Positions 9,879 to 19,291 are shown, counted from the first letter of the stretch. The stretch is 64,000 nucleotides of DNA from Baekduia soli (GCF_007970665.1 NZ_CP042430.1:3162001-3226000), one strand, 5' to 3'. Made by a program: numbers and translations. Notes: generated by a model from the sequence alone, not told the origin.

Positions 9879-11173
9879 GTGGACATCGGCCACGTCCTGC
9901 GCCAGTGCTCGGCCCGGGCCGGGCGGGTCGCGCCGGGCGACCCGGCGCTCGCGCTCGACGACGGCCCGTTCGTCACCTACGGCGAGCTCGCCGCGCGCAG
10001 CGACCGCTACGCCAACGCGCTCCTGGACCTCGGCGTCGCCCACGGCGACCGCGTCGCGATCCTGATGCACAACAGCATCGAGTACTGGATCGCCTACTTC
10101 GCGATCACCCGCATCGGGGCGATCGCCGTGCGGCTGAACTTCCGCCTGGGCCCCGAGGAGCTGCAGTTCGCGCTGGACGACTCGGGCACCTCGATGCTGC
10201 TGGCCGACGCGGCGCTGCTGGCGCCGCTGGCCGACCGCCGAGGCGCGCTGGGCGTGCGCGAGTACGTCGCGCTGGGCGAGGACGCCGGCGGCCCCGCGCA
10301 CCCGTGGGCCCTCCTGGAGGACGGCGCCGAGGGCGAGCCCGCCGTCGCGCGGCCCGACGACGCCGACGGCGCGATGATCATGTACTCCTCGGGGACCACC
10401 GGGCGGCCCAAGGGCGCGCTGTGGACCCACGGCAGCACGATGTGGTGGCTGGCGATGCAGATCGCCGGGCGGACCGGTGATCATCGTCACGCCGCGCAGC
10501 GTGACGATGATCACCGGCCCGCTCTACCACGTCGGCGGCATCGAGAACTACACCCTGCCCACGCTGGCCGCCGGGGGCAGCGTCGTGACGTGCTCCAGCG
10601 GCGGGTTCTCGATCCTGCGGGCCCTGGAGGTCGCCTCGGCCCAGGAGGTCACCGACCTCCTGCTGTTCCCGAACATGATCCGCGACATGCTGGCCACGCC
10701 CGGCTGCGAGCACGTCGCCCTGCACCGCGTGCGGCGCGTGTTCACCGGCGGCGACGCCGTGCTGCCCTCCTCCGTGGAGGCGATGCGCGCGCGCCACCCG
10801 CAGATGGACCTCGTGCAGGTCTACGGCCTGACGGAGGGCACCCCGGTCGTCGCCTGCGGCGCCCCGGGCTTCGCGTTCGAGCACCCCGAGCAGGTCGGGC
10901 GCGCGTTCCCGTTCGCCGAGCTGACGATCCGCGACGACGACGGCGCGGTCGTCGCCGACGGCCTGCCGGGGGAGATCTGGACGCGCAGTCCCGCCAACGC
11001 CGTGGGCTACTGGAACGACCGGCAGGCCAGCGCCGAGACGCTCGCCGGCCGCTGGTGCCGGACGGGGGACCTGGGCATCGTGGAGGACGGCGCGCTTCGG
11101 ATCTCGGGCCGCAAGAAGGACATGATCGTCGCTGAAGGTCAAGAAGTTCGAGCTGCGCGAGCGCTTCGGCTGA
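9879..11173 (+). pseudogene. acyl-CoA synthetase (AMP-forming), frameshifted and lacking most of its C-terminal domain
   Basis: GTG start directly after the SDR stop. The first frame carries a normal N-terminal domain (YGELAARSDRYANALLDLG, P-loop MYSSGTTGRPKGAL). At a 44-bp inverted repeat (10474-10517) the reading frame changes and resumes with MITGPLYHVGGIENYTLPTL. VQVYGLTEGTP and WCRTGDLGIV, ISGRKKDMIV follow. After DMIV about 80-100 residues are missing: another frame immediately reads LKVKKFELRERFG and TGA, the normal last residues of such ligases. The deleted part holds the A8-A10 region, including most of the small C-terminal domain. The enzyme should be inactive. Confidence 0.8.
10474..10517. 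repeat. perfect 19-bp inverted repeat inside the broken ligase gene
   Basis: CCGGTGATCATCGTCACGC (10474-10492) and its exact complement (10499-10517) flank a 6-nt loop. It coincides with the switch of coding frame. A fold-back (template-switch) mutation copying the right arm into the left would produce this, because only the right arm matches the expected protein (TMITGPLY). Confidence 0.85.
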
Positions 11174-11194
11174 CCTAAGGACCCGTGCTCGCCC

Positions 11195-11254
11195 GAGCAG
11201 GGCCGCGGCTTCGCCGTCGTGGCCGACGAGGTGCGCAGGCTGGCCGAGGCGGCC
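11195..11254 (+). pseudogene. fragment of a methyl-accepting chemotaxis protein (hairpin tip)
   Basis: The 19 residues EQGRGFAVVADEVRRLAEA match the most conserved stretch of MCP signalling domains (E-x-G-x-G-F-A-V-V-A-x-E-V-R-x-L-A). No start codon and no further MCP sequence lie on either side; the reading frame becomes Pro/Arg-rich at once. It lies 22 bp after the broken ligase, so one or more deletions probably removed the rest. Confidence 0.65.
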
Positions 11255-11333
11255 TGCCCGCCGCCGCCTTCTCCGTGTCGCGCACGGCTGCCATGCTGCG
11301 CCGCGGCGGCCGCCCCGGCCGCCGCACGCACCC

Positions 11334-12521
11334 ATGGATCTCGGCCTCGTCGCGCTGGTCTTCCTCGCCGCCCTGCTGGGCCCGGCGCTGTCGCTGCTGG
11401 CCCGCGGCGCGATCCCGGTCGTCGTCGGCCAGCTGCTGGCCGGCGTGGTGCTCGGGCGCACGGGGCTGCGGGTCATCGACCCCGCCAAGAGCGACCTCGA
11501 GCTGCTCTACACGCTGGGCTTCGCCACGCTGATGTTCACCGTGGGGATGCACGTGCCGCTGCACGACCGGCGGCTGCGCACCGCGCTGCGCACCGGCCTG
11601 GTGGCGGTCGCCGTCGCCGTGCCGCTCGCGGTGGGCGCGGGCCTGGCCGCCCACGCGCTGGCCGGCGGCCCGGCGCTCGTCTATGCCGTCGTGCTCGTCT
11701 CGTCCTCGGCGGCGGTCGCTCTGCCCGTCATCGACGAGACCGGCCTGAGCAGCCCGGCCGTCCTGGCGGCGATGACGTGGATCACGATCGCCGACATCCT
11801 GGCGACGATCGCGATCCCGCTCGTCATCACGCCGTCGCGCGCGGGCCACGCCGCCATCGGTGCGCTCATCGTCTCCGTGCTCGTCGCCGCGGTCTTCGGC
11901 GTCGCGCGGCTGCTGCGCCACGCCGAGTGGGTGCACCACGCGCGCAAGGAGGGCAAGCACCGCGGGTGGGCGATCGACCTGCGGTTGTCGGTCGTCGTGC
12001 TGTTCGGGCTGTCGTGGATCGCCCAGAAGGTCGGCGCGAGCCTGCTGGTCGCCGGGTTCGGCACCGGCCTGGTCGTCGGCGCGATCGGCGGCCCCAAGCG
12101 CCTGTCGCGCGAGGTCCTCGGCCTGGGCCAGGGCTTCCTCGTGCCGCTGTTCTTCGTGCTGCTGGGGGCCAGGCTCGACCTGCGGGCGCTGGGCCATGAC
12201 CACCGCGCGGTCGTCCTCGCCGTGCTGCTCTCCGCGCTGGCCGTCGCCGTCCACGTCCTGGCCGCGGTGGTGATCCGCGCGCCGGCGTCGGTGGGCCTGC
12301 TGGCCACCGCCCAGGTCGGCGTCCCCGCGGCGGTCATCGCGCTCGGGCTGCCCGCCCACGCGTTCGACCAGGGACAGGCCGCCGCGATCTTCTGCGCCGC
12401 GCTGGTCTCCATCGCGGCGTGCGCGGTGGGGGCCGCGCTCTTGCGCGGCGCGGCGCTCCCGCCCGCCGCGCCGCCGGCGGCCCCCTACGACGCAGGGCGG
12501 CTGGAGGCCCAGACCCGGTAG
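11334..12521 (+). CDS. cation:proton antiporter (CPA2/KefB-like), membrane protein
   Basis: 395 residues, about 11-12 hydrophobic segments. The N-terminal half has the family signatures VVVGQLLAGVVLGRTGLRVI (about residues 29-48) and FATLMFTVGMHV. The unwound-helix region is LVSSSAAVALPVIDETGL, and PLFFVLLGARLDLRAL marks the last repeat. No TrkA-N or TrkA-C domain follows, so it is the transporter core alone. Probably Na+ or K+ for H+ exchange. It starts with ATG and converges with the next gene by 37 bp. Confidence 0.82.
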   Translation: MDLGLVALVFLAALLGPALSLLARGAIPVVVGQLLAGVVLGRTGLRVIDPAKSDLELLYTLGFATLMFTVGMHVPLHDRRLRTALRTGLVAVAVAVPLAVGAGLAAHALAGGPALVYAVVLVSSSAAVALPVIDETGLSSPAVLAAMTWITIADILATIAIPLVITPSRAGHAAIGALIVSVLVAAVFGVARLLRHAEWVHHARKEGKHRGWAIDLRLSVVVLFGLSWIAQKVGASLLVAGFGTGLVVGAIGGPKRLSREVLGLGQGFLVPLFFVLLGARLDLRALGHDHRAVVLAVLLSALAVAVHVLAAVVIRAPASVGLLATAQVGVPAAVIALGLPAHAFDQGQAAAIFCAALVSIAACAVGAALLRGAALPPAAPPAAPYDAGRLEAQTR

Positions 12522-13861
12522 TTGGCGTCGTCGCGCTGCAGCCACGCCGCGCTGAGGGCGCCCGTCACGGGATCGAAGGCGGCGCGCGCCTCGCCGACGA
12601 CGCACAGCGCCGGGGCGGGGCACGTCGCCGGGAGGGTCTGCGCCGGGGTGAGGAAGCCCGAGCCGGGCGTGGTGGCGGCGACCACCACCTCCGACCTCAC
12701 GAGCACGTCCCCGGTCTCGCGCTCCCAGGCGACGGCCAGCCGGCCGCCGGGCCCGATCGTCAGCTCGGTCGGGCGCACCGCGCGCCCGGCGGTCCCCCGC
12801 GCCAGCGTGTGGGGCGTGGCGAGCCGGTCGCGGTTGCCCAGGCGCGCGAGGACCACGGCCGTCTCGCCGGCGTTGTCGCCCTGCCAGGCGATCGCGCCGT
12901 GCCCCGCGGCGTCGAGCACCGTGAAGATCCGGCGGTCGGCACCGGCGAACGCGTACCCCGTGGCCTCGTAGCGCGCCAGGACGCGATGGGTGAACGGCCG
13001 GCCGGGCAGCCGGACGGCGGCGTCGAAGGCGAACGACGTGGGGCCGTTCGCGGGCCGGCCCGCGGTGGCCCAGGCCAGCAGGATGCGCCCGCGGGCGTCC
13101 ATGGCCGCCCGCAGCACGCTCGGCGTGTGGACGGCGGCGGCCACCCGCAGCACGGGGCCCCAGGCGCCGCCGGCCGGGCGGACGCGCGCCTGCACGGCGC
13201 CCCGGCGGTACCAGGCCAGGACGCGGTCCCCGCGTGCGTCGATGGCCACGGCCGGCATCCGCGCCCCCTGCGGTGTGCGGTCGCGCACGGGGCCGAAGGA
13301 CGCGCCGGCCCGGCGCTCGGAGACGCGCACGACCGTGGTGGTCCCGTCGTCGCGCGACCAGGCGGCGATCGCGGCGCCGGCGGGCGAGGCCGCCAGCGCC
13401 GGGGTCGACAGCGAGCGCGCGGCCCGGCGCCCGCCGGTCGTGCCGAGGTCCAGGGACACCGGGACGGCGAACGTCGCGTCGGCGCGCCCGAGCGCGGCGA
13501 TCATCCGGTAGCGCAGCGTCGGGCCGGAGCCCTCGCGCAGCGAGCCGCGCATGAGCAGACGCGAGCGGCCGTAGAACGCGAGGGCCGGCTGGGCGTGCAG
13601 GTAGGCCAGCCCGCGCAGCAGGCGCGGGCCCGGCTGCCAGCCCGTCGTCCCGGCGGCGTGGGTCGCGGTTCCGTAGAACGGGCCGGGCTGGGCGCTCCAG
13701 ACCAGCAGGCCGTCGCCGTCGGCGTCGTAGGCCGCCGTGATGATCGCGCTCGCGGTGCCCGGACCCGAGAGGTCCTGGGGATCGGACCACTGCGCCGACG
13801 CGCGGGCGGGCGCGGCCAGGGCGAGGACGGCGACGAGCAGCAGGGCGGGCCGGGCGGGCAT
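12485..13861 (-). CDS. secreted hypothetical protein, beta-propeller-like
   Basis: 458 residues starting at 13861 with a clear Sec signal peptide (ALLLVAVLALAAPARASA, cleavage about residue 23). The rest repeats a motif of about 45 residues with an A-W core (LLVWSAQ, IAAWSRDDG, VLAWYRRGA, LLAWATAG, IAWQGDNAG, VAWERETG, AAWLQRDD), each near an Asp/Gly turn. This resembles the blades of sialidase/BNR-type propellers seen in extracellular actinobacterial proteins, without Asp boxes I can be sure of. No catalytic residues identified. It stands divergent from the acyl-CoA ligase at 13946. Confidence 0.7.
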   Translation of the reverse strand: MPARPALLLVAVLALAAPARASAQWSDPQDLSGPGTASAIITAAYDADGDGLLVWSAQPGPFYGTATHAAGTTGWQPGPRLLRGLAYLHAQPALAFYGRSRLLMRGSLREGSGPTLRYRMIAALGRADATFAVPVSLDLGTTGGRRAARSLSTPALAASPAGAAIAAWSRDDGTTTVVRVSERRAGASFGPVRDRTPQGARMPAVAIDARGDRVLAWYRRGAVQARVRPAGGAWGPVLRVAAAVHTPSVLRAAMDARGRILLAWATAGRPANGPTSFAFDAAVRLPGRPFTHRVLARYEATGYAFAGADRRIFTVLDAAGHGAIAWQGDNAGETAVVLARLGNRDRLATPHTLARGTAGRAVRPTELTIGPGGRLAVAWERETGDVLVRSEVVVAATTPGSGFLTPAQTLPATCPAPALCVVGEARAAFDPVTGALSAAWLQRDDANYRVWASSRPAS

Positions 13862-13893
13862 GCAGCCATCGTCCACGCGCCGCGGGGCGCGGC

Positions 13894-13945
13894 CATCCGT
13901 CGTTCGCCGCATGCCGCGCGCGAGGAACCCGGTACGGTCGGCGCC
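13894..13945 (+). promoter_or_regulatory. probable leaderless promoter of the acyl-CoA ligase
   Basis: TACGGT (13933-13938) starts 13 nt before the ATG at 13946. The same hexamer and spacing occur before the response regulator at 26194. This leaves almost no 5' UTR, and there is no ribosome site. CATCCG at 13894 resembles the box described at 37.5 kb, but its second half (CGCATG) is imperfect. Confidence 0.4.
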
Positions 13946-15625
13946 ATGCGGATCTGGGCCGAGGCGACGACGGTCGGCGACCTGGTCGACCGCGCCGCCA
14001 CCGAGACCACGGGCGACGCCGTCGTGTTCCCCGGCCGTCGCGCGAGCTACCCCGAGCTTGCGCGGCGCACCGACGACTGCGCCCGCAGCCTGCTCGCGCT
14101 CGGCGTCGGGCCGGGCGACAAGGTCGCGCTGTTCCTGCCCGACGGCCTGGACGTCGTCGTCGCGCTCGTCGCCACGACGAAGCTCGGCGCGGTTCCCGTG
14201 CCGGTCAACGGGCGCTTCAAGGCGCGTGAGCTCCAGCACGTCGTCGCGCACTCCGACGCGCGCATCCTGCTCACGGCGACCGCGACGACCGACGAGGGCA
14301 CCGACCACGCCGGGATCGTCGCCGAGGTCTTCCCGGCGGGGCCGGGGCAGGACGACGGCGAGCGCGCCACCGACGCGGCGCCGCACCTGCGCCGAATCGT
14401 CGACCTCACCGGGGCCCGGCCGGGCTTCCTCTCGCGCGCCGCGTTCGAGGCCGCCGCGCAGCGCGTCGGGGTCGGCGAGCTGCGCACGCTGCAGAACCGC
14501 GTGCGCCTGCGCGACATCGCGCTGCTCATGTACACCTCGGGCACCACGTCGCGCCCGAAGGGCTGCCTCATCACCCACGAGGCGATCGTCCGCCACGGGG
14601 CGGCGGTCTGCCGGCGCCACTTCCTGCTGACCGAGCGCGACCGGCTGTGGGACCCGCTGCCGCTCTTCCACTGCGGCGGCATCGTGCTCATGATCGGCAC
14701 CTTCGCCGCGCGGGCCGCGTTCGTGCACACGGGTGCGCACTTCGACGCCGACACCGCGCTGCGCCAGCTCGAGGAGGAGCGCTGCACCGTGGCCTACCCG
14801 GCCTTCGAGAACCTCTGGCTGCCGGTGATCGAGCACCCGCGGCTGGCCGAGGCCGACCTCAGCGCCCTGCGCCTGATCCAGACGATCTGCACGCACGAGC
14901 GCCTCGCCCAGTTGCAGGCGCGCCTGCCCAGGACGACGCAGACCACGGCCTACGGCTCGACGGAGTGCTGCACGAACCTCACCCTGCCGTTCCCCGACGA
15001 CCCCTACGAGGTGCGGATGAGCACCCAGGGCGCACCCGTGGAGGGCATGGAGGTGCGCATCGTCGATCCCGAGACCCGCGAGCCGCTGCCCACCGGGGTC
15101 ACCGGCGAGCTGTGCTTCCGCGGCTACTCGCGCTTCGAGGGCTACTACAAGGACCCCGAGCTCACGGCGGCCACGATCGACGCCGACGGCTGGTTCCACT
15201 CGGGCGACCGCGCCGCGCTCGACGAGCACGGGCGCCTGATCTACGGCGGCCGCATCAAGGACATGCTCAAGGTCGGTGGCGAGAACGTCTCGGCCCTGGA
15301 GGTCGAGGCCCACCTGACCGGCCACGAGGCCGTCGGCATCGTCGCCGTCGTCGCGGCCCCCGATGCGCGCTACGGCGAGGTGCCCGCCGCCTTCGTGGAG
15401 TGCCGCCCCGGCGCGACCGTGACCGAGGAGGAGATCATCGACTTCTGCGTCGGCCAGATCGCCACCTACAAGGTGCCGCGCTACGTCCGCGTGGTCACCG
15501 AGTGGCCCATGTCGGGCACGAAGATCCAGAAGTTCGCCCTGCGCGAGCGCATCGCCGCCGAGCTGGCCGCCGCCGGCATCTCCGAGGCGCCGCGGATCTC
15601 CTCGCGGCGTCCCGAGCCCGCCTGA
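13946..15625 (+). CDS. acyl-CoA ligase (AMP-forming), fatty-acid-CoA ligase type
   Basis: 559 residues, intact ANL enzyme. The P-loop is LLMYTSGTTSRPKGCLITHE (about residue 193), with YGSTECCTNL (about 333), FHSGDRAALDEHGRLIYGGR and IKDMLKVGGENVSA, and the catalytic Lys in SGTKIQKFAL near the end. Start 13946 is chosen because a -10 hexamer lies 13 nt upstream and homology begins here; the frame is open further upstream only because of GC bias. It is one of three such enzymes within 9 kb, the second intact one. Substrate not determined. Confidence 0.88.
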   Translation: MRIWAEATTVGDLVDRAATETTGDAVVFPGRRASYPELARRTDDCARSLLALGVGPGDKVALFLPDGLDVVVALVATTKLGAVPVPVNGRFKARELQHVVAHSDARILLTATATTDEGTDHAGIVAEVFPAGPGQDDGERATDAAPHLRRIVDLTGARPGFLSRAAFEAAAQRVGVGELRTLQNRVRLRDIALLMYTSGTTSRPKGCLITHEAIVRHGAAVCRRHFLLTERDRLWDPLPLFHCGGIVLMIGTFAARAAFVHTGAHFDADTALRQLEEERCTVAYPAFENLWLPVIEHPRLAEADLSALRLIQTICTHERLAQLQARLPRTTQTTAYGSTECCTNLTLPFPDDPYEVRMSTQGAPVEGMEVRIVDPETREPLPTGVTGELCFRGYSRFEGYYKDPELTAATIDADGWFHSGDRAALDEHGRLIYGGRIKDMLKVGGENVSALEVEAHLTGHEAVGIVAVVAAPDARYGEVPAAFVECRPGATVTEEEIIDFCVGQIATYKVPRYVRVVTEWPMSGTKIQKFALRERIAAELAAAGISEAPRISSRRPEPA

Positions 15626-15712
15626 CCGGCACGGCCGGGGCCGCCCGGGTCCTCGGCGAACGTCCGGGGAGCGCTCAGCCGGCCCACGGTCTCGGGCGGC
15701 AGGGTCCTGGAC

Positions 15713-15925
15713 ATGCCCACGACTCGGCGCGCTCCTGGCGTCGGCGTTCCCGACGCTCCCGGCGCCCGCGATCGCCTCGGCGGCCGGCGGCCACCGCGCG
15801 TCGCGCCGCCGCCGCCGCAGCCTGCGCCCCACGGCAGGCCGGGCGGGCCCGTCGCGGTCCTGACGGCCGGCACGCGGGTGCGCACGGGCCGCAGCCAGAT
15901 CCCCGTCGGGCTCTCGTGGTCCTAG
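15713..15925 (+). pseudogene. possible relic of a small secreted protein
   Basis: An ATG-led frame (MPTTRRA) is followed, one frame over, by a signal-peptide-like stretch ALLASAFPTLPAPAIASA. Back in the first frame a beta-strand-like end reads VLTAGTRVRTGRSQIPVGLS before the stop. Two frame changes are needed to read it as one protein. Weak evidence; the composition is compatible with chance in such GC-rich DNA. Confidence 0.3.
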
Positions 15926-16271
15926 CGGCCGCGGATCCCAGGAAACCCACAGGGTGCTCGCGGGCCGATCCCATGGTCGCCGCCGATGGTGGGGACATGA
16001 CCATCGCGCTGCTTCCCCGCACGACCCACGTCGGCCACGTCATGGCACCGTCGTGTCCCTCGACGTGCAACGCCTGAGCACGGCACGGCTGCGCGGCCTG
16101 CCGGGCATCGTGGGCGCGTCGACGGGTCGGCCCCCGGCATCCAGCCCGTCCTCGATCGCACCAACCCCGCGCTGGTTCGGGCGAAGGGCACGCTGACCGG
16201 CGTCGCGGCCGTGGACCGCGACAGCGTCTCCCTGACCCCGAGCCCGTGCCGCTGCCGGCGCCGGAGACTGC
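15926..16271. other. region without a recognisable gene
   Basis: Only short frames without ribosome sites or motifs. It lies at the 3' side of the LAL regulator. I see no strong terminator hairpin. Confidence 0.4.
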
Positions 16272-19175
16272 CTAGCCGCGCTCGGCCTCCTCGACGGCGC
16301 GGGCGCTCTCGACGCGCGAGCCGGCGTCGAGCTTGCGGAACATGTTGCGGATGTGGGTCTCCACGGTCTTCTTGCTGAGGAACAGCTCGCCGGCGATCTC
16401 GCCGTTGGTCCTGCGGTCCACGATGAGGCGCGCGATCTCCAGCTCGCGCTCGGTCAGCGCGCCCACCCCGGTGCTCGCGCCGCCCGCCCGGGTGCGGCGG
16501 TGGATGTGCTGCCCGAGCCGGCGCAGCTCGCGCTCGGCCGCGTCGCGGTGGCGCACGGCGCCGCAGCGGTCGAGCTCGGCGGCCGCCTGCTCGAGCTCGC
16601 GCACCGCCCGGTCCTGCTCGCCGGTCTGCGCCAGCGCACGGCCGGCGATCGTGCGCGCCAGGCCGGCCTCGACCGGCATGCCCACCGCGTCGGAGAGCGC
16701 CGCCGCGCGCAGCGCCAGGCCGGCCGCCGCGGCGGCGTCGCCGGCGGCCAGCGCGACCGCTGCCGTCGCGCGGTCCGCCATGGCGGCCGCGGAGCGCAGG
16801 CCGACGGCCTCCGCGGCGGCCCGTGCGCCCGCCGCGGCCCGCCGGGCCTCGTCGTCGTCGCCCAGCGCCAGCCGGCTGCGGGTCATCAGCTCGAGCAGGT
16901 AGGCGCGCCAGACCTCCGGGATCGCGATGAGATCCTCTCCCACGGAGTCCGTCAGCGCGGCGGCGGCCCGGTCCGGCCGGCCGCTGTCGAGCAGCGCGAC
17001 GGCGAGCACGGCGGCCGCGCGCGCGGCGATCACGCCCTGACCGGTGGCGGTCGCGAGTTCCAGGCTCTCCTGCGCCGTGGCGATCGCGGTGCGCAGGTCG
17101 CCCGCGGGCACCGCGACGAAGGCCCGGCAGAACAGCGCCCAGGCCAGGGCGGCCCGGTTGCCCGACAGCCGGGCCGCCTCGGTGGCCGCCTCCAGCAGCT
17201 CGGCGGCCTCGGCGAGGTGGCCGCTCATGCACCAGGCGACGCCGAGCGTGGCGTAGACCCCGGGGAACAGCTGGCCCTGGCCCGTCGCGCGCCCGACGGC
17301 GAGCGCGCGCTCGGCGTGGACGCCGGCCTCGGCGAAGCGGTCGAGGTAGATCTCCGCGCCGGCCAGCTCGACGGCGGCGTCGAGCCGGCCGGCCAGCTCG
17401 TCGTCGGTGAGCGCGTCGACCATCGGCGCCGCCTCCGCCCACACGCGCCCGGCGGGCTCGGGCTCTCCACCCCAGGCCAGGGCGCGGGCGAGCGTCGCCA
17501 GCGCGGCGGCGGTCAGCGCCGGGTCGCCGATGGCCCTGGCCGCCTCGACGGCCCGGCGGGCCCACTCCTGCCCCGCGCGGTACTGGAGGCGGTAGACCTC
17601 GTCGGCGGCGAGCTCGAGCATCAGCGCGACGGCCGCCGGCCCGGTCGCCTCGGGCAGGTCGGAGAGGGCCTCGGCCAGGCGGTCGTGGGCCTGCTCGTGG
17701 CGGCCCAGCAGCCGCTCGACCCGCGCGCAGGCGGCCACGAGCCTGACCCGCACGGGCGATGCGTCCGGCGCGATGAGGCCCAGGCTCTCGATGAGCGCGG
17801 CATGGGCCTCGGCGAAGCGGCCCGTCGCGGCCTGCGCGGCGGCGCCGGCCAGCAGCAACTCGACCCGGCCGGCGGCGGGGGCGGTGTCGGGGAGCAGTCG
17901 CAGGGCGCTCGCGAACCACCGGGCCGCGGTGGCCGGGGCCCGCCGCGACGCGTCGTGGCCGGCCTGGGTGAGGACCGCCACCGCGGCGGCGTCGCCGACC
18001 CGGGCCGCGATGTCGACGTGGTGGGCACGGGCGGAGGCGGCGGCGCCGCGGTCGGCGAGCGCGTCAGCGACCCGCTCGTGGGCCCCGATCCGGCGGCCCA
18101 CCGCGGCCGACTCGTAGACCGCGCGCCGGACGATGGGATGGCGGAAGCGGAAGCGCCGCGGCACGGTGGTCGTCCGGATGAGGTCGACGGCCAACAGCTC
18201 GTCGATGGCCTCCATGACGGCGGGCTCGGCCACGTCGGACGCCGACGCCGCGAGCTCGCGCTCGAAGGGGTCGCCGGCCACCGAGGCGCCCTCCAGGATG
18301 CGCCGGGTCGGGGGCGCGAGCAGCTCGAGCTCCTCCTGCAGCGCGGCGGCGACCGGACCGGGGACCTGCACCTCCGCCACCGACAGACCGCCCTCGGGTG
18401 CGCTCGGCGCGGCCGCCGCTCCCGCGCGGGCCAGCTGCTCGAGGTAGAACGGGTTGCCGCCCGACTCCTCGTAGAGGGCGGCCGCCGACGCGTCCGACGG
18501 CGCGCGGCCGAGCATCGCGGCGGCCTCCTCGCCCGTCAGCGGGTCCAGCCCGATCTGCGTGAGCTCGCCGTTGCGCACCGCCCGCCGGACTGCGCCGGCC
18601 AGGCGTGGCGGGGTCTGGTGCGGGCGCGAGGCGAGCACGAGGAGGACGGCCGCCGCGGGAGGGCGGTGCAGGAGGGCGGCGGTGAGGTCGATGGAGGCCG
18701 CGTCGGCCCAGTGGACGTCGTCGAGCATGAGGACCATGGGCTTGGTCGCGGCGAGACGCTCCAGGAGCTCGCGGACCGCGCGGTTGATCCGGTAGCGCTC
18801 GTCCTGCAGTCCGGCAGCCGCGCCGCGGCCGAGGTCCGACAGCGCCGGGAACACCTGCGCGAGCTCCGCACGGACCTCCTCGTCGAGGTTGGCGAGCCGT
18901 CGCGGCTCCACGCCCGCCACGTACTCGTCGAGCGCGTCGACGAAGACCCAGAACGGCAGATCGCGGTCCAGGTCCGATCCCGAGCCGGTCAGGACGATGT
19001 GACCCCGGGCGTCGGCGCGGGCCGCGAGCTCGGCCAGGAGACGCGTCTTGCCGATGCCGGCCGCGCCCACGACCTCGAGGGCCCGCGCGTGCCCGCCGTC
19101 GAGGTCGTCGAGCGCGGCGTCGAGGCGGGAGAGCTCCGGGCCGCGTCCGACGAGGTGGTGGGCGAGCACGAACAT
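16272..19175 (-). CDS. LAL-type LuxR transcriptional regulator (large ATP-binding)
   Basis: 967 residues. An N-terminal AAA domain has Walker A VVGAAGIGKTRLLAELAARA (about residues 37-56) and Walker B MVLMLDDVHWADA (about 147). A long helical TPR-like sensor region spans about 350-890. A C-terminal LuxR helix-turn-helix covers about 900-960 (LTERELEIARLIVDRRTNGE, then KKTVETHIRNMFRKL). LAL proteins activate catabolic or secondary-metabolite genes on binding an inducer and ATP. It is transcribed alone from a TATAGT -10 (minus strand, 19193-19198) and lies divergent to the two units sharing the TCAGGG box, which are plausible targets. Confidence 0.88.
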   Translation of the reverse strand: MFVLAHHLVGRGPELSRLDAALDDLDGGHARALEVVGAAGIGKTRLLAELAARADARGHIVLTGSGSDLDRDLPFWVFVDALDEYVAGVEPRRLANLDEEVRAELAQVFPALSDLGRGAAAGLQDERYRINRAVRELLERLAATKPMVLMLDDVHWADAASIDLTAALLHRPPAAAVLLVLASRPHQTPPRLAGAVRRAVRNGELTQIGLDPLTGEEAAAMLGRAPSDASAAALYEESGGNPFYLEQLARAGAAAAPSAPEGGLSVAEVQVPGPVAAALQEELELLAPPTRRILEGASVAGDPFERELAASASDVAEPAVMEAIDELLAVDLIRTTTVPRRFRFRHPIVRRAVYESAAVGRRIGAHERVADALADRGAAASARAHHVDIAARVGDAAAVAVLTQAGHDASRRAPATAARWFASALRLLPDTAPAAGRVELLLAGAAAQAATGRFAEAHAALIESLGLIAPDASPVRVRLVAACARVERLLGRHEQAHDRLAEALSDLPEATGPAAVALMLELAADEVYRLQYRAGQEWARRAVEAARAIGDPALTAAALATLARALAWGGEPEPAGRVWAEAAPMVDALTDDELAGRLDAAVELAGAEIYLDRFAEAGVHAERALAVGRATGQGQLFPGVYATLGVAWCMSGHLAEAAELLEAATEAARLSGNRAALAWALFCRAFVAVPAGDLRTAIATAQESLELATATGQGVIAARAAAVLAVALLDSGRPDRAAAALTDSVGEDLIAIPEVWRAYLLELMTRSRLALGDDDEARRAAAGARAAAEAVGLRSAAAMADRATAAVALAAGDAAAAAGLALRAAALSDAVGMPVEAGLARTIAGRALAQTGEQDRAVRELEQAAAELDRCGAVRHRDAAERELRRLGQHIHRRTRAGGASTGVGALTERELEIARLIVDRRTNGEIAGELFLSKKTVETHIRNMFRKLDAGSRVESARAVEEAERG

Positions 19176-19192
19176 CGCAGGGACTCGCCGCG

Positions 19193-19198
19193 ACTATA
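19193..19198 (-). promoter_or_regulatory. -10 element of the LAL regulator
   Basis: The minus strand reads TATAGT, 18-23 nt upstream of the ATG at 19175. It is the best -10 match in this divergent region. Confidence 0.35.
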
Positions 19199-19240
19199 CG
19201 GCCGCTGCGCCCGGCGCCCGGCGCGGGGGGCCGCGCAAGC

Positions 19241-19291
19241 TCAGGGCGGCGCCCCGATGTCGCCGGCGGCGTGCGCCGCGACGCTCGGACC
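19241..19291 (+). promoter_or_regulatory. promoter box TCAGGG-N5-CCCCGA with -10 12 nt before ATG
   Basis: TCAGGG (19241-19246) and CCCCGA (19252-19257) form an imperfect 6-5-6 inverted repeat, followed by TGTCG. The start of the box is 51 nt before the ATG. GACGCT (19280-19285) fits an NANNNT -10 12 nt before the ATG. The same arrangement recurs at 19546. Confidence 0.5.

Noticed and set aside
13862-15832. Long minus-strand open frame running upstream from the secreted protein at 13861, antisense to the acyl-CoA ligase
   Set aside because: Its residues (Arg/Gly/Asp/Val repeats) are the usual antisense product of a GC-rich gene; the signal peptide and a normal start are at 13861.
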